Positions 14,425 to 26,479 are shown, counted from the stretch's first letter. The stretch: DNA of 64,000 nucleotides from Tillus elongatus (GCA_964006375.1 OZ023262.1:91957654-92021653), one strand, 5' to 3'. Made by a program: numbers and translations. The notes: a model not told the origin generated them from the sequence alone.

Positions 14425-14838
14425 TACTTTGCTAAAATAAACAATAATATAGTATATTTATAGACATTTAAAGAAAAATGTTTCGATGAATAGAGTAGAT
14501 CCGGTTCTGTGTAGCCCATCGTTGTTCGACCTATTATCTTAATGGTCAGCGTGTCTTTCTTAGAAAGAGTTTTTGATAACGATACACAGTTTTACAAAAG
14601 ACGGTATGCAATTTTAATTAAGGAGATTTAAGACTCAACAGTGGGGGCTTGTCTGTATACCTTCCTGGAGGACGTTGTTTGCCACTGCTTGCGACTAACA
14701 TATAAATACTAGCTCTAGTTTTTATTCGCTTAGTTTATTTATCCCCCTGATGACGCTAACATTGTAAGAGAAACGTTCGTCAAGTGTAAGGTCTGTATTA
14801 AGATGAATTGAGTTCTCCAAATTGTACTTATCAGTGAT

Positions 14839-15228
14839 CATCACAAGTTTCAAACTTCACTACTTAAAATCTCTAATTATGCTTGACACTTACCTCTTAT
14901 TATATATATATTTTTTCTTCTCCATGTACACTTTAAGCTTACGGATATTGTTGCAAAGCACTTTAATAGATGTAGGTGTGGTGTTGCCACATATCCAAAA
15001 CTTCCACACCATCTGGAAATTCTTGCACAATCTGGTAACACCACCCCCCCACAGACGAAGTCTCAACCCTCCAGAACCAAAAATAACTAAGTCACCAACT
15101 TATACCCCGTCGGAACGGATAAATGAGATTTGCACATTCCGAACATTCTGTATATACACCCTGTATACGCAGAGAACTCTTACACGCTGTATACGCAGAG
15201 AGCTCTTATAGTACGAGAAACACCTCTT
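14839..15228. other. Unassigned sequence with a short duplicated phrase
   Basis: No gene. The phrase ctgtatacgcagag occurs twice (about 15,161 and 15,188), 27 bp apart. The 129-codon ORF at 14,822-15,211 has no recognisable content. Confidence 0.4.
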
Positions 15229-15646
15229 GTGTAACATAGAAGTGATAGCCACATTTGGATGACCTGTATATACACACGGAGCCGATCTGTATTCACAGAA
15301 CCTTCTAGCAAAAGAATACATTCTGGAATGGAACACTCCCGAAACGAGGTATAAGGTACGACGGGTATATAATGGCGAAAGCAAGCCCTCTCAGGCAGTT
15401 CAGTTCAATTAGATAATGTTGAAGTGACTCGAAGCAGCAGTAACCAGTGTGAAGTGTTGAGAGTAGCGACTGTAGTTCCAGTGTAGTGACTTTTGTGCAG
15501 ATTAGTGATTGTAAGGCTAGATAAACTAAGTGTTTTGTGAGAGAGACATTCTGGAACTTTTACTGTATCCATATTTAGATAGCAAATAAAGTTGTTTTGT
15601 TTAAATTTAAAGTCTTACTTATCCAGAACCCGGCAAAAACGCAACA
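15229..15646 (+). repeat. Probable solo LTR of an LTR retrotransposon
   Basis: A roughly 0.42-kb block with promoter and polyadenylation signals in LTR order: a TATA-like tatataatgg at 15,366, a cagttcagttc phrase at about 15,399, and AATAAA at about 15,585, then a GC-richer end closing in gcaaca. It opens with tgtgtaac, compatible with TG...CA ends. No pol sequence adjoins it and no target duplication was found, so the exact ends are uncertain. Confidence 0.5.
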
Positions 15647-16174
15647 ATATTGTATTAAATAATCTTAGCAGTAATTTATGCCCAAAATATATTTCCCGTC
15701 TGTTTATTCCTAATTGATTTACTTGGTTTTAAAGGCTTATTGGGTTATTTCATTTTGGTTAGAGTATAAATTTTTTATTGCACTTGGGTATTTCTTTATC
15801 ATATTGGTTACACAGAAAAGCATAAAGGGAATTGTTTGGGCTTCCACGAAAAGGAAAACAGACAATTGGCTAGTGATGCGTTTCATAAGAGAAGATAATA
15901 TTATTCTCGGGATTCTGTCTCGAGCTGAAGTTTGTGTGGGCGCTATATTTATAAAGATAAACACATTGTCCTTTTAAATTTTTTTATTGTAGGATTTACA
16001 AACAATGTACACAGACGTAATAAACTAAACCAAAGGCTAGAAAATATAGTGTTCAGTCTCAATTTATCTTACAGATTTTAATACATATTTCACAGGAATG
16101 GCTGACTACTTAATATACCTAGTTGTTCACAATTGATCTTTTTTCGTCTTTACGTATACAAATCATGTTTAAAC
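15647..16174. other. No recognisable feature
   Basis: AT-rich sequence. Overlapping short ORFs on both strands near 15,714-15,977 have no family resemblance. Confidence 0.45.
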
Positions 16175-16539
16175 GTAGTGCTGGCAACGATTTTTGATTA
16201 ATCGAGTAATCTAAAGCCGCGACTTTTCTCATCGGAGAAATTCGAAAAAATCGAATTCGATTAATCTATGAACAGAATAATCAAATAGTCGATCTCTCGA
16301 ATATCTGCGGTGTGAAAAATCGCGATTTTTCATTAATCGTTTAATAGAATAATATAAAACTCTGAGGTTGGACACTGTGGCTGGAAATTAAAAGAAAAAG
16401 CAGTATCACCCAAAAAACCACAGAAATATTAACAGTAAGTTATGAGCTAGATAAGTATTTTGACAACGAAGTTGTCTTCATCAGTAGCTGTCGCTAAAGT
16501 ATGGGTTAAATTATCCTATTTATATACCTAAATTATACA

Positions 16540-16680
16540 CTAAAATGATGTAATCCCGATGATGCAATACAGGATGATGCAATAGTGTATGATGAAATAC
16601 CGGATGATGCAACACCGTATGATGCAATCTAAGATACTTCAGTGCCGGATTATGTAACACTGGGTGATGTAATTTAAGGA
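16540..16680 (-). repeat. Short tandem repeat of about 16 bp, ccggatgatgcaacac type
   Basis: Degenerate 16-bp units containing gatgatgcaat are repeated about seven times downstream of the minus-strand Penelope-like fragment. A related array is at 18,828-18,885 in the opposite orientation (gttacgtcatccggtg). Confidence 0.75.
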
Positions 16681-17512
16681 CTCTTTCGCGTTATTTCAAA
16701 ATTTACCGGACCCATGTCTGAATTCGTCAAATTCTGTGGTTTAACCATGCGGATTTCCAAACTTTCCAAAGCATCTAACTTGCGATAATCCATGGTTGCC
16801 TTCAACAACTTAAGATTTCTACCGCCTACCTTATGTCCTGAGTCAATAATATGTAGATTATTCTGCTCTATTGAATCTGAAATGAGCAATGTGCTCTTTG
16901 AATCTTGTTATTGATCTCCGCGTTTGCCCAATATAGATCTTCTCGCAATTATTACAAGGGACTTGATAAATTCTCAATTTTTTTCCGGTAGTCAATAGTA
17001 CCCCCTGTCCCACCCAGAAGGTTCTTAAAATTATTAACTTTATAAAAAACTCTCAAGTTGTTATCTTGAATATTTTCTTTAACCCTTTTGGAAGGAAATG
17101 ATAGAAGGCAAGTACAACGAACTTTTTGGGTAGCTCATCTGATTCAGGCCTCAATGTCGTAATGTTACTTATCGACATTTTCCACCAATGCTCAGTAACT
17201 AATATATACACAATGTCTGAAATGAAACTGTTACAAATCGCAATATCTATAATATTGTTCATCTGAATTCTATCGCTTACTACCCAACGGAAAACTGAGT
17301 GATCTCCGAGCAAGAAAGCTCAAACTCAAGATTTTGTGACCAAAAGGATGATTTGAATCTGATGGTATGAAGCGATTTGTAGAAGTTTCTTTCCTATAAA
17401 TGTCAAATTCTAACATATCTATATTTTTGATGACAAGAGTATCGAACAAGGGTAATTGGTCGTTGTTCTCCATTTCGCAAGTAAACTTGATTGACGAAAA
17501 TCTACTGTTCAA
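16680..17512 (-). pseudogene. Penelope-like element: end of reverse transcriptase and GIY-YIG region, broken
   Basis: Reading down the minus strand, 17,512-17,340 gives a reverse-transcriptase C-terminal block (FTCEMENNDQLPLFDTLVI, then YRKETSTNRF). Then comes the linker SDELPKKFVVLAFYHFLPKG (about 17,140-17,080), and finally the distal endonuclease segment IIDSGHKVGGRNLKLLKAT with YRKLDALESLEI (about 16,850-16,770). The order matches Penelope-like elements, whose GIY-YIG endonuclease follows the reverse transcriptase. Frameshifts separate the pieces, and the GIY-YIG core itself is degraded. Confidence 0.75.
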
Positions 17513-17514
17513 CT

Positions 17515-17885
17515 TATTTGCATCTCAGCAATCCGATGAGCCACCCAAAAAGTGCGCTGTACTTCCTTTCTATTCTTTTATCCGAAAGGGGTTTGAGAAA
17601 ATATTCAAAGATAACGACTTGATGGTTGTTTATAAAGTTGATAATTTTAAGGACCTTTTGGTTGGGTCAAAAGATACTATTGCGTTCCATGAAAAATCCA
17701 GCATTTATCAAATATCTTGAAATGATTGCGAGAAAATCTATATTGTGCAACTGGGGAGATCAATAACAACAAGATTCAAAGGGTATATGGGTCAATTTAG
17801 ATTCAATAGAGTGGAAAAATCTAGCGTTGCCCAACATATGATTCACTCGGGACATAAGGTAGGCGATAGTAATTGTTCATGGAAC
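17515..17885 (+). pseudogene. Penelope-like linker and GIY-YIG fragment, opposite strand
   Basis: The plus strand carries the same linker (SDEPPKKCAVLPFYSFIRKG at about 17,538-17,597), a VVYK and LVGSKD block, and then a fragment ending AQHMIHSGHKVGDSN, parallel to the minus-strand copy. It therefore lies head to head with 16,680-17,512, with the junction near 17,513. The frame breaks after SIYQIS at 17,720. Confidence 0.7.
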
Positions 17886-18080
17886 AGATAGCTTCCAGGA
17901 GGGCGTCCCGAGGGTTGTATAGATATGAATTAAGATTAGTTAAATTATTGGAAATGGGGCTAAATTTATGTCAAGATGAAATCAGCATTTCGCTAGTAGC
18001 TATCCCGAGAGACGTCATTTATTTTGACTCGGCAGTATGTTCATGGAACAGAAAGCTATCCAGGAGGGCGTCCGATAGAG
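17868..18080. repeat. Direct repeat of a 38-bp phrase
   Basis: The phrase tgttcatggaaca followed by ccaggagggcgtcc occurs at about 17,872-17,910 and 18,039-18,076, 167 bp apart, just after the plus-strand Penelope-like fragment. Confidence 0.7.
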
Positions 18081-18599
18081 GTGGGAATATATTTTAATAT
18101 TATTTGAGTTTATAATTAAAAACATTTATATGAAAATTCGCTACCAGAAATTGGAGTAATTTTTTATGTAGTTAGGTAGATCACATAGAAATAATAACCG
18201 TTGACATTGGAATCATCACTTCACATGTTTATAAAAACAACACGCGCAAGTTTGCTGATTGCAGCTTGCAATACTATATGACTTAATTTACAGTATTGAG
18301 AAATGCTGACTAATTATGTTTACGTAGTAGTAGGAATCTAGTTAACATAACTTTATATATAGAGGTGTTGCTAAATATTACGAAGACTTTTTGCTTGTTA
18401 ATTATGCAAGAATTATTAATATTGGTGGGATATTGGTTTTAAATTCATTGTTAAACTTATAATGTAGAGAGATTACGTTTTTTAAATTCACTTAGTTAAA
18501 TTCGTTGTAAGAGTTGTTGATTTTTATTATTATTAAAATGTTAGATCGTTACCATGTCTGTATTATCCAATTTATAAAAGTTATCCCAAATTATCCTCC
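18081..18599. other. No recognisable feature
   Basis: AT-rich sequence inside the Penelope-like composite with no coding fragment or tandem repeat. Confidence 0.4.
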
Positions 18600-18790
18600 G
18601 CTTCCTAAACAGTAATGTTAAGTTGCTGAAGCAACCACATATTATCGCAAGTTAGATGCTTTGGAAAGTTTGGAAATCCGCAAGGTAAATCCACAGAATT
18701 TGATGAATTCAGACAAGGGTCCGGTCAATTCAGTACTTTTTGAAATAGCACGATATAATCCATGGTTATTTTCAACATCGACACCACCGG
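18600..18790 (+). pseudogene. Penelope-like endonuclease C-terminal fragment
   Basis: The plus strand encodes YRKLDALESLEIRKVNPQNL followed by DKGPVN and LFEIARYNPWLF, the same distal segment as the minus-strand copy at about 16,770. It is frameshifted just before, near 18,628. It is followed by the 16-bp gttacgtcatccgg repeats at 18,828-18,885, as in the other copy. Confidence 0.7.
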
Positions 18791-19012
18791 TTGGGCGTAT
18801 CCAGTGACACAACAATAGTCCTTGAATTACGTCACTCGGTGTTACGTCATCCGGTGTTACGTCATCCGGGGTTACATCATATTTAACTATAGGGAAGTCA
18901 GGGACACAATTCTTCAAGCCCAGCGGCAGCTTTTTGTCATGACAGTACAAGACGTGGCCACTATAAGGTGGGGTTGACACAAGGTGAAACATGACAAATG
19001 CTTGTTGAAACT

Positions 19013-20304
19013 AACCTAATTTACAAGTCTCATAAGTTGTTATAGCAGATCCCTATCGACATTGAATCCAAGATATATAGACTAAATTAAACTAAATTAA
19101 ACTTTTTTGTATTATTTCAACAACACACCACGAGGGCTTACAGCCTAAATACTATCGTACCGTGGGTGTCCACAAGGAGGAAAAAGGAAACTTGTTAATT
19201 CTGGACCTGAAGGTTTGGAGGTTCGGGGGAGAAGGAAAAAACATGTGCCGGCAAGGAATTCCACAACTTGGAAGTCCTCGGGACAAAAGAGCGGGCATAA
19301 CAAGATGTTCTATGTCCGGTGACCTGTACAGTAAAAGGGTGCATTCGCTCTGTTCCCTTGGTAGATATGTTGGGGGCAGCAGGTGGAGAAACTATGAAAG
19401 AAAGCTCCTCTGAGCAGTGCCCGTGCAGACATCTATAAAAGAGAGAGAGAGGTCACCAACGGCACGTCGGTGGGCAAGAGATGGCAGCCTTTGGGTGAGG
19501 GTAGGGCCACCAATGAGACGTATAGCTCTCTTCTGAATGGAGTCCAGGATAGCGAGAGTAGAAGCGGCAGCAGCACCCCAGATGTGGGAGCAGTATTCGA
19601 GTATTAGTCTTATTTGTGAAGTATATAAGGTATAGAGATTAGCTGGTAAAAAGTATTTGCGAGCCCGGAAGAGGAAACCTAATTTCTTGGCACCGGCATC
19701 TGCAATTGATGTGACATGTTGGTGCCAATTGAGATTTCGAGCCACATAAATGCCAACAAGTGAAAAGGACTCATTACTTTGAATAACTTGGTTGTTTATT
19801 GTTATGGGTCTAGGGCTGGTGTATCTCTTATGAGAAAGAAAGCAAGACTGTGATTTGGTGGGGTTGAATTGTACAAGGTTTCTTCTTCCCCAGTCTAATA
19901 TTTTTTGGAGATCCACGGAGATAGAACTCTGCATGAGTCTGCGATCTTCATCTAATTGGGCTAAAGAGATAGGCTTAGAATATTGTATATTTGAGTGGAG
20001 GGTGCTGTCGTCCGCGTAACTGTGAACTGGGCTGCATGTGCTAGAGAGGAGGTCATTGATGTGGAGAAGAAGCAAAGTAGGGGCTAAAGCTGAACCTTAA
20101 GGAACTCCTGCATTAATTGGATAAAGTTTAGAGGAATGGCCATCCACGACAACAGAAATGCTCCGGTTGGAGAGGAAATTTGCTGTCCACGTACAGAGTT
20201 TTGGTGGTAGGTCAACCTTATTACAAGTCTCCTGAGTTGTTATATCAGATCTCTATCGACATTGAATCCAAGAAATATAGACTAAATTAAACTAAACTGA
20301 ACTA
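19013..20304. repeat. Pair of about 90-bp direct repeats flanking a retrotransposon fragment
   Basis: 19,013-19,103 and 20,213-20,304 are direct repeats with about ten differences, sharing atcgacattgaatccaag and tatagactaaattaaacta. They bracket the jockey-like fragment exactly, its short poly(A) tail lying against the left copy. They look like an unusually long target-site duplication. Confidence 0.7.
19106..20212 (-). pseudogene. Jockey-like non-LTR retrotransposon fragment: reverse transcriptase C-terminal half
   Basis: The minus strand encodes the palm and thumb of a non-LTR reverse transcriptase: the GVP-GS block near 20,095 with its Gln codon changed to TAA, then LLHINDLL, the catalytic YADD (about 20,010), GIYVARNLNWHQHV, and a tail ending at TGA 19,392. 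The remaining 19,391-19,106 is the 3' untranslated region, ending in about six A on the minus strand. The copy is 5' truncated at 20,212. A second copy is at 29,735-30,745. Confidence 0.85.
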
Positions 20305-20339
20305 CATCAAAACCTGATCCGGTGTGCTTTAATGTGTCA

Positions 20340-20690
20340 ATGTGATTGTGAGTAGCTTAAGTCTCTGGATACAGTTTTATAAAGAAATATCTGCCTGTTG
20401 TAGAAACATGACTAATATTCTATATATGGTGATATTTTCCTGGATTAACAATGTTACGATGTTTGTTGGGAACTCTACTCCAGCGTTCTTTAGATTTTCC
20501 ATTAGTGATTGTCTATGTGTATTATAATGATTGCAGGCGAATAGCATATGATTCAAATCAGATATGGATTCGTTATGGCAGGAACATTTTGGAATGGTTG
20601 TAATGCCTATTTTGTGGAGGTGTGCTGGGAACCGTCCGTGGTTTAACCTCATTCTTGTAAGAGACTGAGTATAAAATCGTGAGGTGTTAT
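20340..20690 (-). pseudogene. Non-LTR retrotransposon C-terminal fragment
   Basis: Minus-strand residues MRLNHGRFPAHLHKIG followed by CSCHNES, DLNHMLFACNHY resemble the Cys-rich C-terminal tail that follows RNase H in jockey- and I-like elements. It ends at about 20,377. It is separate from the adjacent reverse-transcriptase fragment, which lies on the far side of the 90-bp direct repeat. Confidence 0.6.
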
Positions 20691-21444
20691 GTTGGTTTAG
20701 GTATATAAATAGGATAATTTTTCCATACAGTTAGTTTAGCAACAACTACTGAACAAAACACTTCCATGTCGAAGTACGTATCTAGCGCATATGTCTCGCT
20801 TATAATTTTTGTGGTTTTTGGGGTGATTCAATAGAATAATCCAATTAAACTGACCATTAGAGGGCAAACAGAACAGTGACCGAATGCTAATTATTCCTGA
20901 CGTAAAAAAAGGTCCAGGTGTTCACGATCACATAGTATTACTTAGCATCCTATAAGTTGAGATTTTGAGATGGAAAGTCGAATAACTGGTAAAAGTGGTG
21001 CAGAATTTTATGCTTAGTATTGCCTTTCACGGAACAATTGAATTTTTGCCCTTTACGTATTTATTTCTAGAAAACGCATAATTAGAAGATGGTATAAAAT
21101 TATATCTAAAATTATTTATTCGTATAATTTTGCCATACAAAGCCTGCATCCAAATTCCAAATATGAAAAAATCAAAAATGGTTGCTATAAAAATAAATCA
21201 AAGTTGTTTTGATATCAAATGTTTCGGTATGCAATGAACCAAAAAATATCCACTCATTTGGAAGTTCGATTAATAAATTAATCTAAAAATCGATTATTCG
21301 ATTAATCAGGAAAATAAAAAATCGAAAGATCTAAACATTGATTAGTCGATTAATCGACGTCAAAAATCGAATATTTTTTTAGATTTTCGATTATTCCCGA
21401 AATAGATTAATCGATTATCTGTTTTCGTGCTTTTTGCCAGCCCT

Positions 21445-21810
21445 AGCTTAAACAGTAAATAGAATGTAACAAGTAAGATTACATCTCGACACATACATAA
21501 AATTTTTAAATACAACAATATACAAAAACATATTTTCGTCGTAAGCGGCTAATACATTAGAATTTCTTGTACCTCTATTAAAAAAAGCCTGTGCGCTTTG
21601 GTAGCGAATTCCCATAAAACGGACAAATCAAAAAAATCTGAGAACAAATTAAGTTGGTTCAATGACATTTGGCACACATTTTGCCTTATAAAGATTATGA
21701 TATATACCAATATTAAATGTTCTACGTTGAGAATGAACTAAGTTATTGTAATCTAAAAAAAGGATATGAAAATGCTCTACCATCATTAATTAAGTTATTG
21801 GAATTATAAA
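21445..21810. other. Little content; one lone MITE-end-like phrase
   Basis: AT-rich sequence. At 21,591 the phrase gtgcgctttggtagcgaatt echoes a MITE end. Nothing else was recognised. Confidence 0.4.
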
Positions 21811-22104
21811 ATCCGGGACGCAGCAGGTGCGTTATGGTAGCCATATTTTATTAATTGCTTCAAATTTTAATAACTTGATGGTTTATCGCAAAAACCTAAA
21901 AAAGTAAATTCTGGTATATGATAAACCCTTAACAACAAGCTACCAAATTTCATCAAAATAGCTTTGTTATTTTTTGAGATACAATTTTTTTTTAGAAAAA
22001 TGAGTTGATCGGGCGAACTCGTCCGCGGTCTTAACAAAATGAAAGATATGTACTACGTTTCGTCCAAATCAATTTTGTATTTTTTGAGTTATCACTCAGA
22101 TATA

Positions 22105-22160
<56 letters not shown>
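21811..22160 (+). repeat. Composite repeat fragment with (TA)n
   Basis: Opens with the MITE end gggacgcagcaggtgcgtta (21,813), continues with a diverged central block, and ends tttttgagttatcactcaga followed by (TA)n at 22,097-22,160. The distal hairpin part is absent. A separate TIR element starts directly after the TA tract. Confidence 0.7.
22097..22160. repeat. (TA)n microsatellite
   Basis: About 32 TA units with one TG interruption. Confidence 0.96.
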
Positions 22161-22164
<4 letters not shown>

Positions 22165-22259
22165 GTGCCATTTAAAATTCCATATGCCATTTTCTCTGAC
22201 TTCTGAAAATTGTTTAAGGAGGCGAAAGGCTTGGACTTTGGTGAATTTATTTTTACTGT

Positions 22260-22734
22260 CGCACATTCACACCTGTAAACGGCGTTGCTAAGCGAAAAAC
22301 TTTCAATCCTCAGAATGTTGAAATAGGTTACATTTGATAGGGAATTGAAATATAAATTAAATTTGTTTCGATTTAAAAATTTTATAAAATTAACCACTTT
22401 TTAGGTATTTGAGGTTAAGTGTAGCATTGCTCGCAAGATAAAAAAACTCATAGAAAAAGTGTTCGTTCCCAAATCATATTTTCTATATGCCTTGAAACTC
22501 TTAACGACGTTTAAGCGAAAAAAAGAAATTGAAATTTCTGTCACTAATATCATACTGCCACACGTATTGATGATGTGGAAGTAATACAGTCTTTCCTGTG
22601 AATTAAAAAAAAATAGTGATTATCCTTAAAACCGGAAGTTGTACAGTAACGTGACTACGGCGGTTTACTAGTATTCGTTTAATTATGTAAAATATTCCGA
22701 AGAACCTAGTGTCCAGTACTTGTATTTAAAAAAG
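22260..22734. other. No recognisable feature
   Basis: Interior of the TIR element at 22.2-24.8 kb, without coding fragments or repeats. Confidence 0.4.
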
Positions 22735-23504
22735 TCTGGACACAGCAAGTGCGTTATGGTAGTGAATTTGTATAAAAATATTTTTAATAGAAAATATATT
22801 TTCTTAATGAAAGAAGGCATGAAATTTGGTTGCTAGTATACCCTATATTGTAGAAACAATTTACCATATTTCATCAAATAAGATTTTTGACAAAACACCC
22901 AAAAAAGTATTTTGATTGAAAATTTACGAACAAGTTTTCAGGAAAATCCGAAATAACTTAGTAAACATCTATTACTATGCACTTCACCGCTGACACATAA
23001 AATACAGGCTTTTCTATTTGAAAGAATTGAGTTGCAACAGTTTGATTTTTAAAATTCAGTCATTATTAGAGGGCGTCCTGTATACCACACCTCAATTTTC
23101 TCATAAAATAATATAAACGAGAATCTCTCTGAATGCGCCATTTGTATAGAACTTGGATTTCTATTAGTAAAAATGCCGTAGCACAAAACAATTGTAATAA
23201 CTCGAAAACAAGCATGCATTAGAATTCGAGGAAAAATGCAAAAATGTAATAATATATGGGCTGTTCGATTTAAAAAAATCATATTTGTATCGCCAACGAC
23301 TTATGGGCCACCTGTTATTGTCTAAATAATTTTTATAAGGTTAAGCTCAAGATACCCTATAATTAACGTATACAATTGTTTCTCGTATCTTTTAAAATAA
23401 CAGGAATATCAAGTTGTACCTGAGAAATGCGACACCCTCTATAGTGTGTGTGTGTTGTCTTCTTTGATGGCTGCGGTCGTCAGACCATTCGCACATTTTT
23501 CACC

Positions 23505-23577
<73 letters not shown>

Positions 23578-23720
23578 AAAAGATAAAAACTGACACTAAC
23601 ACCGCATATGTGGGTCCTATGGGATCTAGTTCGCGCTCATTTAAAAAAATATTTAATTTAAAATTCAAAAGTCGCCGTCTCCTCAATAGCGAATTTTTTC
23701 TAGACAAATTTGCTAAAAAT
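22735..23720 (+). repeat. Composite (TA)-core repeat copy
   Basis: A MITE end (ggacacagcaagtgcgttat, 22,738) starts the copy. It continues through the linker (gccaacgacttatgggccac at about 23,293), a (TA)n core (23,508-23,574) whose left flank is replaced by other sequence, and a terminal hairpin tagcgaattttttc / aaatttgcta at 23,687-23,715. Confidence 0.75.
23508..23574. repeat. (TA)n microsatellite
   Basis: About 33 TA units within the composite repeat copy. Confidence 0.97.
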
Positions 23721-23754
23721 TATAGCCAACTACTAAACCATAACTCCATAACTA

Positions 23755-24243
23755 TAACATCTGAGAAAGGGTCTATTTGAAATGAATTTTCTGGAAATAT
23801 TTTAGCGAAATGAAGGACAATAACGGTTGATGCTAAAACTTAAGGACTGTGAAAAAGTTATTAAATTTTAAATGAATTTTTTCTGTCCTTTTCTTGATGT
23901 TTTTGCGCCAAAAAACTAAGTGCTTGTCTGTATCATACACACAATTTTGGTATCTACACAAAATATTTTGCTTTTGTGCGGTTATCTGGTCATCAGTGGC
24001 ACTTAATTTTTTTTTCCTTAGATGCCTATAACTATTTTCTTTTAACATTTAGATTAAATTTTTGGTACATAGGTTAATTTTTCCGACATCAACCAGCCTA
24101 CCAAATTTGGTTGCCCTAACTTTCTTATTTTTGGAATCATAAAAACTTTGCGAAAGAAAACACAATATTCTCCGGAAATAACTGGGCCAAATTTGATCGA
24201 AATCGGTCATTTAGTTTTTGAGTTATCGGTGTGATAACTACAC

Positions 24244-24332
<89 letters not shown>

Positions 24333-24425
24333 TTCTAGGGGGCTTAGTTCGCGCTAATTTCAATTATTTTTTACAAAATTCAAACAAAAGCCTTATCAGC
24401 GAATTTTTTTAAAGAGAGTTTCCTG
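23755..24425 (+). repeat. Composite (TA)-core repeat copy, adjacent second copy
   Basis: Begins in the linker phrase gagaaagggtctatttgaaa (23,763), has ttgagttatcggtgtgata (24,219) and a (TA)n core (24,247-24,329), and ends in the half-hairpin atcagcgaatttttt (24,397). It lies in tandem with the copy at 22,735-23,720. Confidence 0.75.
24247..24329. repeat. (TA)n microsatellite
   Basis: About 41 TA units, core of the composite repeat at 23,755-24,425. Confidence 0.97.
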
Positions 24426-24469
24426 AAAAGTTACTCAGGTTTTTTTTTTGTAAGCAATGCTACATTTAA

Positions 24470-24571
<102 letters not shown>

Positions 24572-25129
24572 GGTTAATTTTATAAAAACTAAGAATATGA
24601 ACAAATTTATTCGGAATTGAATTATCTGTTTAACCCAACTTATTTCAATTATCTGAGGATCTAAAAGTTTCTTTACACAATGGCACCATTTACATGTGTA
24701 GTAATAAACATAGATTTTTCCCGCAGGGTGCACACCTTTCGCGGCCCTAATCTAACACCTGGAACAATTTTTTAAAATCCCGTATAACTTAGAAGAAAAT
24801 GGCGTATGGGGTTTTAAATGGCACACCCTCTATATTATATATCATAATAATATATATCATTCATAATTTTACAACGTATTGTACAAATAAGCTTGGCTTG
24901 TGCTCGTACAAGACACAATTTCTATAAAGGATACATTCTAAATAAAACTGTCCAAAATTATTTACATTGGTTGTCACTTCAAAAATTTTGTTCAGATCTT
25001 CTATGTACAATTTTTTCATCAATAACATGTCTCCAACCTCTCTTCTTTTCAAGCTCAAATTCAAAATACAATTCGCCATTATTTACTATTAAAAATCTTT
25101 AACCAATATGGAAATTCCTGAAAGGATAC

Positions 25130-25290
25130 ATGCATATATATATAAACATATCAAGATTAAAACGGACCTTGGTCTCGGATTATAGAGGGAGATATTCGAG
25201 CTCATTTGAAAAAAAATAATTTCAAAGACTTACCATCGATTCCTTTCAGTTAGCGAATTTTTTTAAATAAGAATTTGCTAAAAAAGTATA
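25130..25290 (+). repeat. Composite repeat distal end
   Basis: A short TA stretch, then aaacatatcaagattaaaac and a terminal hairpin ttagcgaatttttt / aatttgctaa at 25,250-25,285. Only the part distal to the TA core is present. Confidence 0.65.
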
Positions 25291-25824
25291 TGGAAGTGCG
25301 CTAATTAAATCAAAACTTTTACTATTATTCCGTACGTTTATTTCTTTATTGTTGACACAGAAGAGGAATTTTCTTAAATTTATTTCGTAAATAAAAAGCT
25401 TGGAATTAAGACTGCAATGATCTTTCATTAGAAAATATTACAAAATTCACATACTTATAACCTTGTGGTGGGGTTATTTCAATCCAATAAACAATAATTC
25501 CTGCAAAAACTCCAAATTGCTTTTTTTGCTGTTTTCTTGTTTTATATTATTTGATATTGATTTTTGATATAACGCCTTAAAGAAAATTATATGTCTTACT
25601 TCCTTTTTTTTTAAACAACCTTCCGTAAAAACCCCGATGGTGTCACCAATTCTGCACCAGCAGACATTTGAACCCTAGAATGCCTAAAGTCGCCCTCTCA
25701 GACCGTGAGAGAATCTGGTTGGTTATAATTTGTTTCAAATAATTCCAACCGGCTTCACCATTTAAATATGCTCTAAACACGTCTTTATTTCATGCACACT
25801 TGATTAAAAAAACAATCAGGTTCG
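25291..25824. other. No recognisable feature
   Basis: AT-rich sequence with no gene or repeat matched within the window. Confidence 0.4.
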
Positions 25825-26232
<408 letters not shown>

Positions 26233-26479
26233 GTCAACTTGTTTATAGCCGGGCGGGAGTTATTACGGGCCACCAAACCCCGCTTACTAATAATTCCTAT
26301 CAAGTAAGTATCGACTGGTTCATAGCCGACTGAGAGTTATTAAAATCTGCCAAGCACTGCCCCACGGAATTGTACGTGTATATGCAAGCTAAAACATGCT
26401 CTACTGTTATATAAGAGTCAGCTGTAGCTGATTCATCCGGTTGAAATGAAAGTTGCATTGACTGAACTTGTGAGACACA

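Larger units (their letters stand above)
11807..14838. mobile_element. Inverted-repeat element carrying a 303-bp tandem array and a mariner copy
   Basis: The ends 11,807-12,113 and 14,488-14,838 are diverged inverted repeats of about 0.3 kb. Shared phrases in opposite orientation include catccccctgatgacgct, the block around gtccggtcctgtgtag, and ttcttagaaaga. The interior holds (TA)n, four copies of a 303-bp unit and a deleted mariner, then (TA)n again. A similar single end lies at 27,815-27,965. The end sequences, with a gtcatcag-type phrase, resemble those of Penelope-like or similar elements, but no reverse transcriptase was found here. Confidence 0.6.
16354..20829. mobile_element. Penelope-like composite insertion, scrambled
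   Basis: Flanked by the 11-bp duplication aatagaataat. Terminal segments are inverted relative to each other: 16,362-16,530 (gaggttggacactgtggct to tcctatttatata) and 20,698-20,829 (tataaataggat to ggtttttggggtgattc). Inside are Penelope-like coding fragments in both orientations (16,680-17,512 minus; 17,515-17,885 plus; 18,600-18,790 plus), plus jockey-like retrotransposon pieces at 19.1-20.7 kb inserted later. Penelope-like elements commonly form inverted and partial copies. Confidence 0.7.
16175..21444. mobile_element. hAT-like non-autonomous element split by a Penelope-like insertion
   Basis: The left end begins agtgctggcaacg at 16,177 and the right end closes ttgccagccct at 21,444. These are inverted tips of the hAT pattern. 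Both arms are rich in attaatcgatt-type repeats. The 11-bp phrase aatagaataat occurs at 16,343-16,353 and again at 20,830-20,840, marking where a 4.5-kb insertion split the element. The flanks share ttaaac, which could be part of an 8-bp target duplication. Confidence 0.65.

Noticed and set aside
18828..18885. Cluster of tgacgtaa-like sites as a CRE-type regulatory array
   Set aside because: It is a 16-bp tandem repeat following a Penelope-like fragment, with a diverged counterpart at 16,540-16,680.
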